Source of the DNA: Entamoeba invadens IP1
Taxonomy: Eukaryota > Evosea > Mastigamoebida > Endamoebidae
NCBI RefSeq assembly: GCF_000330505.1
Contig: NW_004443789.1
Coordinates: forward strand, 20,147-59,025
Direction: 5' to 3'
DNA: 38,879 bases
Both the position numbers and the translations under genes were made by a program. The notes under the pieces are model-generated. The model saw nothing but the letters and a program-made list of their open reading frames with translations, was not told where the DNA came from and searched no databases. This document shows, piece by piece, positions 1 through 10,500 of the stretch (its first letter is position 1; each line of letters begins with the position of its first letter).

Positions 1-3000
1 TATTGAAATGGAAAAATACAATGAACATAAAACCACTTTATCAAACAAAATAAATAAAATGAATGAATTGGTAAAAGTGGTTGATAAAAAAAATTAAATT
101 TCCTATGAATGAAGATGGACAAACGGTCCATTATATCAACAGAGTTGATACAGATTTAACACCTCGTATAAGAATGAAAAATATTCCATTGATAACCAGA
201 AATGTTCCCAATTTTTTATACACTAACACAGAGCTGCATCTTTTGAGCAAAACCGGATAGAAACTTATAATCAAAATACATCAGAGTTTGTCGAGTCATT
301 AAATGAAGATGGTAACATTGGACATATGATGTCCTTGTTACCACAACAAAGTAATTCCAATTCAAAAGATCTCTCCCCCTTACAAATGAAACATCAAATT
401 AAATTCAAAGAAATAATGGAATATTTAATTTCGACTTGAAAAGATTCCCAACAATTTTCGAATCCTGGACGTTATACTGGAAGTGAAATTAAATACAAAA
501 TTCAAGATGAAATAAAACAAGATAAAGAAAATTTTTCGAAAAGTGAAAAAGCAAATAAAGTTGAACGGCAATATTTAAAAATTATTTTCGCATTATATTT
601 TGCGTATTTAATTAAAATGCCTTTCAAAATAAAAAAAATATTGGAAATGATAGAAATTGTATTAGAATAATGCGGAATAAAAGAAAACATCGTGGATATT
701 AATATGTCTGCGAAAACTATACAAGATAAAATGAAATATAAAAATTATGTTGCCAAAGATAAAATTAAAGAATTTGGTAAAAAAAATATTTATTTTATTT
801 AATAACTGATTCACAGTCACAAAATTCAGTAGAACATTATTCATTATTTGGAAGGTTTTATATCGGAAATTTTGAAACTAAAGAAATTGAAATACGAATA
901 AGTAATTATTATGGTAAAAAAGATAGTAAAGGTTGGTTTGAATGGATAAATGAAACATTAGAAAAAAGAGGTTTAAGTTTAAAAGATGTTAAAGGTGTTA
1001 CTGTTGATGGAAGCAACACTGTTAAAGGAGAAGAAAATGGTTTATGAGATAAGTTTATGAAAAGTTTTGATAATTGGAAATTGTATTTGTTTAAAAGTAA
1101 GTATTGTATGAATTAGAGATTAAATATTGATTGTAAATCAATTTGTGAACAAAATGATGGAATTTAATAGAACTATTTCTACTCCAAATAACAACAGAAA
1201 AATATAGAAATGGATGGCACACTTTTATAGTTAATGAAAAAATGAAAATATATTATTAAAATGTGTACATTCAATAAGAGAAAATTTATATTTAATGAAG
1301 GAGTAGCATCAATATTATTTGAATGTTTTGAATGTTATTATAAATATATAGCAAATAATAATTATTATTTTGATGATTTAAGCAGTGAAAAAAAAAGTAA
1401 TGTCTTGGGTAATGCCAATTTGTCAAATGAAATGTTTATTTGTGGACTATTATTTATGGAATATGTATTATCAAAAATTGAACTGGTCTCAACTTGGCTT
1501 CAGTCTCCAGAGCTCAGATTTCCAGTAGATAATGAAAGAATAAAACTTATGATTCAATATCTGTACAAATTAAAAGATGATATTACAGACGAAGATAACA
1601 AACTATTTGAGGACCTTTCTTTTGTACGTAAAATTAATAAAAAAGATAAAGGAGTTGAAAATGTATGTGTGTCGTAATTAATTAAATTTATTTAATCATC
1701 TATCATAAGATTCACCAACCCACTTCAAAATGTTAATTATAAAAAATTGTCTTAAATTGGTGTTTCAGATGAAAAAGATATCAACATTGGTTCCTACCTG
1801 TATTTTATCTCTAATTGAGACTGTCATGAACATTAAAATTATAAAAAAAGATAAAGACCAAAATACGTTTGAACAAGAATAGTTTGATAATAAAAAAGGA
1901 TGCAAATAGTTTGTATAGAGACTTGATAATTTTTATGTTTCCAAATAACAGAGATGATATTGATATTAAATTGTTTGAAAATAAATAAAAAGAAGAGATT
2001 GAAAAATTTATGAAATAAACTGTTTTCCAAAACTCTGTACCGTTTCCAATATTTATATAAACCCTTTGTCCTAGTTTCCCATTATTTACTGTTTTTTATT
2101 TGTTTTATCTTTTATTTTCCTTTTTGTTGAACCAACAACGGTACACAGTTTAAAACCCTTAAAAATCAATACAATTTCAATTATTGAACAAACAATTGGG
2201 AAATCACCCAAATATTGGGTAAATCTTCCCCGATTTTCCAGGTTTGTTATTTGGTCAGTGGTTTATTTTGTGACTAAACGTGAGTATAATTGTATATTTC
2301 TAACAAACATAAGATAAACGATAATATAACGATAAACTAACGATGTAATAAAGACATCATTGCATTAAATAATGCAACACTTAAATTAATAATAAGTTTT
2401 TGTTCATTTCAACAATTAAAAAAGTAATCGATAACATAAAACAAACATTTAAACAATCAAGGTTATTAATAAAAAGAGTCTAAAATAAAATAAACAGTTC
2501 AAAAATTAAAAAAAAACTTTTCAATTGTATAGCCTTAACCTATTTATCTTCTCTCAATGCTTGTTTTACTCATTAGTACTTTTCATTTTTATCCAGAACA
2601 CGACTTGGTGATTATTTAAAAATTGATATTGAATTATAAAGTTTTGTTTTATGTTTTTGGCAAAATTTGGTTTATGGTAATCAAATTTTTGATCCCAAGT
2701 TTGTTTTTTATATTTTTCAAGTAATTTTTTGGTGGAAGATTTATTTGTCAAGTAAAATTTAAAAAAGTCAGTTCGTTATTTTGTTTTTTTCGAATAAATG
2801 TTTATAACAAAAAATGAGGGTTAAGCAAAGGAAAAATTATTTAGTAATTATTTGTCTAAAAAATCGGGGCATCCCAGTACAGAGTTTTGAAAAACAGTTT
2901 ATTTGGATGAAAATGAAGAAATGTTAAATAAAAAGAAAAAGGAACAACCAATTCCTAAAATTTGAATTAAAGAAACGTTAAGAAAAATGGATATCATAAC

Positions 3001-3471
3001 TTCAAGTGGAAATTTCAGTAATATAATTTATCATCATGATGAAAAAGAAACAGAATTCAATAAAAATATTAGAATTGAGACGATTCTGATCAATTAAATG
3101 AAGTAATAAACGTTAATGAAAAAAATACCAAAACAACTTGTATGTTTGAAAGATAGAATTAAGTTTAGGGAGTGGAAAAATAAAGAATTAAAATATTTCG
3201 AAAAAAATATGCCCACAAACTTATATAACAACTGAAATGATATTTGAAATAATGAAGAAAGAAAATTTATTAAGATTTCTTAATATGATGAATAGTGTTG
3301 AAAAATGATTATTATACCAGTTAACAGTTGCAGTTGTGAAAGATCATTTAATTTATTGGATCATGCAAACCAACCAAATTTGAATGATGAATATCGTGAA
3401 GAAAAATATAATGCCAAAATGATAATAAATAATATAAAAAATAATCAAATAATCTTATTTTTAAATAAAAA
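1..3471 (+). pseudogene. decayed hAT-like transposase
   Basis: Fragments of one transposase can be read in shifting plus-strand frames with many stops. Around 840-1050 the frame contains GVTVDGSNTVKGEENGL, resembling the 'DGASNMxGxxNG' signature of the hAT catalytic core. The open stretch 1261-1677 (138 codons) has an acidic/leucine-rich segment like the core C-terminal half. At 3305-3360 a frame reads IIPVNSCSCERSFNLLD, matching the hAT C-terminal dimerisation motif (IPVSSASCERSFS). The order from N- to C-terminus is as expected of a hAT transposase. The coding path is interrupted by an inverted-repeat element at 2018-2899. The 5' end lies outside the window and I could not identify hAT terminal repeats. 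Assignment to hAT rests on these two motifs; it is not functional as read. Confidence 0.68.
2016..2901. mobile_element. TA-flanked inverted-repeat element (AACTG family, copy 1, 882 bp)
   Basis: The element runs 2018-2899 and is bordered by TA at 2016-2017 and 2900-2901. Its ends are inverted copies: the left begins AACTGTTTTCCAAAACTCTG and the right, reverse-complemented, begins AACTGTTTTTCAAAACTCTG, one mismatch over about 23 bp. It sits within the decayed hAT frame. Removing it with one TA joins the flanks in frame (...EKFMK-YLDENEE...). A TA duplication points to Tc1/mariner- or pogo-like transposition. The interior has only a short minus-strand open stretch (2566-2751, lysine-rich) that I do not recognise, so the copy is probably non-autonomous. 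A second copy of the family lies at 32683-33688. Confidence 0.82.
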
Positions 3472-3591
3472 ATAAAAATTTAACAAACTGTTACCTTACA
3501 AAGTTCTGTAATAATAATCATTAAAAATATAATGACATCATCCTTGTATCACAAATTTTTGAAACTTTTTAAAAGAACAATAATTATCACA

Positions 3592-6500
3592 TTAACAAAA
3601 GTTGAAGTACAATAAAATGTCCAAAAGTGCTCTTTTCTTTGTCTTCACACCTTCATTTCCTGTTAAATTCTGAAATTCTACAACACGGCCAATCAACTCT
3701 TTTTTGACTTCCTCAAGCCATACAACACCCAACTTCTCTTTACTCATCTTCTCTTCAACACACACTCGAATAGTATTCTCTTTCAACACAGCAATTCTAT
3801 AAATGAAATAACCGATATTGTCTGTTCTCTTCTTTGAATCCACAGTCTTTATTATCTTTTCACTCTTATGAATTTCTTTAAAGATGGGTCCCAACGCTTT
3901 ATCAGTAGCGCTCGTGGTGTTCGCAAACGTCTGACTTTGAACAAAAAATTGTACATTCTTCTTCAAAATGTCATCGTACTCCTTTTTAAATCCATACAAT
4001 TTCCGGTTCGACTTCTCCACTTGGTCTTTGATCTTTTTATGGTTAATATCATTCCATATTATCAGTTTCACAAACTCCTTAATTTTAGTCTCAACAGGTT
4101 TAGTCTCTCTGTCTATGTCTTCTTTAATTCTCGATACAAAGACATTGTAGTATTCCCAAGTTTGCGTCAACATCACCTGACCTTCCCAAATCACGCATTT
4201 CGACTTTCAGAGCATTCACATATTTGAATAACTATGCCAAGTACTTTAAGTCTCTCTTCAAATTGTCCATACGTGCACTTATACATAAATTGATTCATTG
4301 ACTCCAAAAAGCCCAATTCTATTTGTTCGTCGACTTCATTGTTCACCATCTCATCTACCATCTTCCAGACATTAACAAACCACGCCTGGGATTGAATCAG
4401 TTGATCTTCATTCAGACTCTCCGTCATTTTATCCCAACTCTTCAACTGCCAACATCTCCACTTCTGTATTATAGTAGCAACCACATTCATTTCTTCTCGT
4501 AATGAAACATACTTCGCAGCTACCGTCTCCCAATTTTGAAGCTCACCAAACAAGATATGGAGGACTATCAAATATTTCATGAGAGGGTCTGTCTTTTGGG
4601 AAGTTCTTCAGTCTCTCTATAATAGAAATGATCTTCACCAACACCTCATTCTCAGGGAATTCCTCTAACAACTTCAAGACATGTGTGCACAACGGTTCTA
4701 ATTTTCTAAGCAATTCGTTGACTATATAAACACTCAAATCTTTGTTCAAATCAATCGTTCTCTCCGCCTTCGTCTGACTTAAAATAGCTACTTTCTTGTC
4801 TATGAAAATGTTACGGAATGGAGAACTAGTACAATCAAATTCCTTTGGAAGTGGCAGATCTCTTGTGTTGAAGAACTCGTCCAAAATTTTTTTAATTATT
4901 TTGTTCCTCGTCTCATACATCTCCTCAAAGTTTTCTTGGCATTTCTGTGCTTTCAGTTACTTGTAAATGAGTTTCATAATAAACTGAATTTCAGAATCAC
5001 TCATTCGGACTCTTGCCTTCTTCTTATTTTCGTTCTATTTACATTGAAAGACTCTGTGTTTTTAATAAGTCTTGAACATCAACAAAGAAGTCAGGAAACA
5101 TTGCTCTATACTCTTCTTTATATTCATCTTCATCCACAGCAAGTTGATTCGTTTTAGTTGTATATTTATAAGTCACTTGTTCTTCCTCTATAATCTTTCT
5201 TTTTTCATCTTCCGCGTTTTTTAGTGTAGTCATCAAATGAAGCAACAATGAGATCATTTTCATCGCACCAGCTTTGTCACCCCACATCTCTCGAATAACA
5301 TTGACCAACACTATTTTGATTAATTCACTTCTGGACATTCTTATTCTCTTCAATGTGTTGGATAATGAAGTCTCCAATGCATTTTACTTGTTCTTGTATC
5401 ATATTAGAATTCATTGAAAATGTAATAACAAAATTTATTAACAGTTCAGTATTTTCATTTCGCAAGTGCAGAACTATCTTCTTATACAAACCAATTCGAA
5501 GAAAATCCTAATAAAGCCCAAACAAGACGGATATAGTCAAATCCAAAAAGGGATAATTTTTCTGAATGTGTTCATAAAAATAATTTAGTCTGTTTTTGCC
5601 ACATTGTTTCTTGTGTAATGATGCGAATGAGTTGAGCAACTTCATTGACATTTTCAATATCATCATACAGTCTTTTGATCTTTAAGTAGTCTCCATTCGA
5701 TGATGAAAACAATACAAATTCTTGATACAAGTTTTCATACTTTTGTTCTGTAATTCTTTCCTTGTTGAATTTTTCGTACTTTTTCATTCCACTTCGAACA
5801 GTATTTCTCGACATTTCCAAAAAGTTCAGTATCCGCTTAAACTTTTTTTTCGAAACGTGACTCTGTAAATTTATGTCACTTTTTATTTGATTACTAATTA
5901 TTTTAATACATTCATTTGAAACAGAAATGAAATGTTTTGGAGAACTCCATTGGGTCGATGCATGGAATAGAAAATGCTTAATATATGAAACTACTGTATT
6001 TAAACAAATTTGCACTCTCCTCTTTCTCTGAGTTACTACAAATCGTTTGAATAATCTCGTTGTAAAATTCATTGAGTTTACGACTGATCAAATTCAGTGA
6101 GACAGAATATCACACTTTTGTTTTTTTTTTACAAATGATGTCACTGATATCATTAATTAGTTACCGAATGTTGTTCATAACTCATTGAATGATATCAGTG
6201 ACATCATTTGTTGAAGAAAACGAAATGTTCTTAATATCTTTAAGCAAGTAAAATTGTATCGAAATTGGTAGATAATCCAACACTTCTTTTGATAAAAAAA
6301 GCTCTTGGAATAAGTCGTTTGTAAGTGTTTGATATATCGGATGTAAACTTCTAAGCATCACACATAAGATAATATATCGTTCAAATTGTAAATTTTCAAT
6401 TGTTCCCACAACAGCAAAGAGCATTCGAAGCGAAAGAACGTGGTATTGTGTTTGTTCGTCCGAAGTGTGTAAATTACAAATTGTTTTATCAACTAATTCC

Positions 6501-6991
6501 AAAAATTCATTATAGTTCTGTTCAACGACCAAATACTTCGAATAGACGTTCCTAATCTTTTTGTATGACTTCGATATAATACTTTTGCCATTACTATCAG
6601 CACCACGTTCATTTAACACTAAGTACCGATTTGGTTCAAAGAGTGAATTAAGTTTGTCAAGTACAGTCGGGTTACAGAAATTGACATTTTCCATTAAAAA
6701 CCAGTACCCACATTTTATACACTTCACTACATACCATCCCATTCAAATGAACCAATCGACTTCTTCTGTTGTGTCATTTTTATACGTGTTATTTCAGACT
6801 GGAGATATTCATCATTAAGTAATTTGATTAACCTTTTTAATAATATTCATTTCAGTCGACAAGAAGATACAATCATGTTTCCTATCAATTTCAGACAATT
6901 TAGTACATCTATCCAGTGTTGAATAGATAGATAACGCTTCCTTGTTTGTAATCAATTTAATGTAATCTCGAAGGTTTTCCACAAATGACAT
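3592..6991 (-). pseudogene. midasin (MDN1/REA1) homologue, truncated and frameshifted
   Basis: Midasin is the giant dynein-like AAA ATPase that strips assembly factors from pre-60S ribosomes. Read 6991 to 3592 on the minus strand, successive open stretches match it in order. First comes GSFEWDG followed, one frame shift later (6182-6742), by FLMENVNFCNPTVLDKLNSL and an LNERG motif, the Walker B region of one of its AAA modules. Next (5572-6072 and 5039-5377) comes linker sequence with FPDFFVDVQDLL. Then (4543-4920, 4191-4580) LKNFPKDRP, LQNWETVAAKYVSLREE and WRCWQLKSW. Last (3592-4194) LTQTWEYYNVF, VETKIKEFVKLIIWND and VEKSNRKLYGFKKEYD, the conserved end of the linker. At least five frame breaks separate them. 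The other AAA modules and the C-terminal MIDAS domain are absent. Full-length midasins exceed 4000 residues; about 1000 are represented here. Likely a dead partial copy. Confidence 0.87.
6131..6211. repeat. perfect 24-bp inverted duplication inside midasin remnant
   Basis: Bases 6131-6154 (ACAAATGATGTCACTGATAT then CATT) are the exact reverse complement of 6188-6211, separated by 33 bp. The right arm encodes TNDVTDII at the end of the 6182-6742 open stretch, so the left arm is best read as an inverted copy of coding sequence. Together with a T-run at about 6120-6130 it ends the frame. This looks like a local template-switch insertion rather than a regulatory hairpin. Confidence 0.85.
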
Positions 6992-7490
6992 TCAAAAAAT
7001 CAAGCATTACTTGTCCAAAAAAGAATAACTACTTGAAATTTTCATTTTTTAACTCAAAAACAACAATTTTGGGAATTAGCTTTTTTATGTTCATTTTTCT
7101 AACCATGGCTTTATTCTAAAAGTATCAAATATATCTCACATTCATAGCCTTAATTCATTGTCACTATTCATTTTATTCAATTTGTTTTATACTATATAAT
7201 ATAATTTAATTATAAAATATTTATAATATTTTTTTTGTCATGTTATGGATTTTGGAAAACAATTAACATTTGTTTCATTTTTAAATTCCCAACTAAAAAC
7301 AATTACTACTTCAAAGAACATTGGGCAGATAAGTGCCTTGTTAAGGAATTAGGTTAACATTCCCGTTTTTACAGCAATTAAAATTGTAATATAAAAACAA
7401 AATGGTAATTCGGGATTGTTTTTCTTTTTGTAAATCGAAATTTCAAATAATAAAAAACAAAATTTTATTTCGTTAAAAATTTATTTTGAA
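6992..7490. other. AT-rich intergenic region upstream of the kinase gene
   Basis: Between the divergently placed midasin remnant and the kinase gene there is about 500 bp of AT-rich sequence with no open frame of note, no RNA gene and no repeat that I can support. Confidence 0.6.
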
Positions 7491-7506
7491 TTTTCAAATG
7501 TCCAAA
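7491..7506 (+). promoter_or_regulatory. 16-bp upstream element shared with the gene at 16457
   Basis: TTTTCAAATGTCCAAA at 7491-7506 occurs identically at 16411-16426. Both copies lie 45-110 bp upstream of genes for membrane or secreted proteins, and both are followed by an A/T-rich TATA-like stretch. A regulatory role is inferred from position and identity only. Confidence 0.35.
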
Positions 7507-7561
7507 AATATATACAAAAAACAATTAAGTTATTATATAAGAAAAATAATATATTAAAATA

Positions 7562-10500
7562 ATGAAATATTATTATTATTTGGATAAACTTGAAAAGAAA
7601 ATGAATGTTGTATTTCTGATTCTCTTTATTGGTGCTTTCTCAACTTACTGTAACACCTATGAAGATCAAGGAAATATTTATTGGTGTGATAACGGTAATC
7701 AGAATGGATTTAGTATAATTTCTTATACCAACGGAAATTATATCTTGAACATATTTTCTGTAAGCGCAACAAGTATTACATTCACTCCAAACAACGATTC
7801 AACAGTTCGCCTTCCAGATGTACGATTTAACGGAGGGAGTTATAGTAAAGTTGTATTACAGACTGACAACTCCAAGCAGCCATTCACAGTCCACAATCTG
7901 AATATAGACAAACTTATTTTAGATTTTAAATGGATTAACACCGAGTTTACACAAATAGACACAACAATCAATGCTAGAGTTTTTTTATATAACAAACCAA
8001 CCTTTATTAAATCGATGATCAATGAAAGAATGTACTTGGTGTTTAAAACAAAGTTCAATGACACTAACAATTTATATGTAAATATTGACTTCACTTCAAG
8101 TGTATTTGATGTATATCCAATCATTGGCTTTATATCTTCAATTCCAATGTTGGACGATTATTTTTTAAATAAAACATGCGTTTACCTCTTTTCTGGTAAT
8201 GCTGTTACAATCAAAAATGTGTATTTGCAAGACTCTAAATTTCTTATAACAAACTATGGAGTTCTTTCAATATGCAAACGTGACAATTATAACAGATTTG
8301 TATTACAAAAACAACCAGTTACATACACAAACGATTGTTCTTGCAAGATGTTGAATGGCAACGTTGCGATGCAAACGACACTTTTCAATTATCCAGACTG
8401 TATTTACAATTCATCATACCTTGACTTATACACAACATATACGGATACAACAACTACAATTGGTGATTTAAATATGTGGAATACAATAATTTTTATGAAA
8501 TCATATCAATCATTAATTATTGGAACTGATATTATATTAACTTTAAACAAACTTTTTGTCATACAAGGAGGGTGTTATATAAATGGACTTGTCAAGATTG
8601 AAAAACAGATACATTCACAAAACAGAATACCAATATACTTTGAAACTACACCCACTTTTGGTTATACTACTAATTATTTAACAAATGATGTCATTTTTTA
8701 TTACAAAACAAAGAGCAGTTCTTTTGATTCAATTACAAGTGTAACCAAATGTGAACATGCTGTTATGCATTCCAACTCGGACTGTAGTACAAGTCAAAAA
8801 TGTTATTTAAATGGAAGTTCGACTGTAACAACAGCCAATACATATAATGGAAAAACTAATTTATTTTGTGGACTCAATACACTCCCTTTTCTGTTTGATC
8901 TGGTATTCTCTTCAACGTTTGGAGGGAGTTATAAAATCAGTGGAGAGTCGTATTGGAATCAACTTTACTGTTTGGCAACGAGTTGTAATTTAAGTTCTAC
9001 CAAAGTTATTGATATCAAGAAAATAGTTGTTGACAACACTTTTGGAGATTTAATTTTGAACACAGAGATTATTATTGAAAACTATGAAATTACTACAACT
9101 AAAACATATAATGTCACGATGAATATGGACATAACAACTTTAAAAATTGATATACAAAACAATATGAATACAAACATTCTATTTGTTATTAAGAACGGTA
9201 CTTTGGCTATTAAAAATATTGAAATTGGCTCCTCCGTGATAACTTGTATTGATATCGTTTCATCCAAAACTTCAATTACAGAATACTCAAGTGTTACAAT
9301 TAATAATTCAAATTACAAAGTTATGACTGATTTACTCTCACAAAGATTACTTAGAATATGCCCAACCAACAATGAAAATTCAACAATTGCGTGCATTGAA
9401 AAAGCATCACCAATTGCAACATCAATAACTTCCGATTATAAATACCCTCATTGCCCTTGTACACAATCAAATTGCGTTGTGCAATTTTCTGGTGATGTTT
9501 TTAATTTACAAAACGTACAACTTCAAGGAACTCTAATGATGAAATATCACTCTTCTTCAGTAGAACCAAATATTATAAATGTGAATAATATCAATTTTCT
9601 CAAAACAGAATATGGAATGAATAATGTTATTCACTTGTATAAATCTGTTCATGTTGAATTTGGTAAACTCACAAAATATGATTCTACTCAAGTATTAAAA
9701 TTTGACTCACCATTTGTTGTTGACGGAACCAACATGCTGAAATGTGCTCTTTTTGCTGAAGTTCATTTCACAAATCAACAATTTACAATCGATTCATTGA
9801 GAATTGCAAAAGATACAGTAACATCTGTTGTTGAAGACACAGTAAACAATTTCAATATTAAAGAAATCATATCCACTAATCAAATTAGCGCAAAAGGAAC
9901 TCCACTTTTTATTACCAAACCAAGTCAAATGCAACTCAGTGTTGATGTAAGTGATTATAATGATGTATTGAATTATGTGTATCCTGTCATGTTCACTTAT
10001 AATAGAACAGTTATTAATAAGAATCTGAAATGCGACGGACAAGTAATTTTCATGGGAAATTCGCAATATTCAGATTGCCAAAAATATGGATGTGGAGAAC
10101 ATGTATGTTACTACTCAAATGTATTCTATCAAAGGAATTTTCCTTCTTTAGTTGATTACAGCTGCCCTCCAAGTAAAAACAATGAAGGTGTGAAAAGTTC
10201 GATTTATGTGACGTCGAGTGGAGCAATACTAAAAATGACTAAAAGTGTTGATGAAATTATTTTGATGGCTTCTTCAACAATAAACACACCAGTTGGAACT
10301 TTTGTTTTGAGAAGTGAAAAAAGTAATTATGTAGCTATATTCACAAATACCAATAAAAATGTTATATCGATAAATGATACAAGTACTTCTTTTAAAATTA
10401 CAGCGAGTGGAGATTGTGTTGTTATAACACAAAAATTGGGAATTACAGAATCAAGCGATACACAAATTTACATTAAAAATGATGGAATGTGTGACGCATT

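Noticed and set aside
3481..3515. A third AACTG-family end (AAACTGTTACC...GTTCTGTAA)
   Set aside because: Only loosely similar to the family ends and no inverted partner was found.
3592..6991. Introns joining the midasin pieces
   Set aside because: Most gaps are frame shifts within continuous homologous sequence; too short for introns and without GT...AG boundaries I could support.
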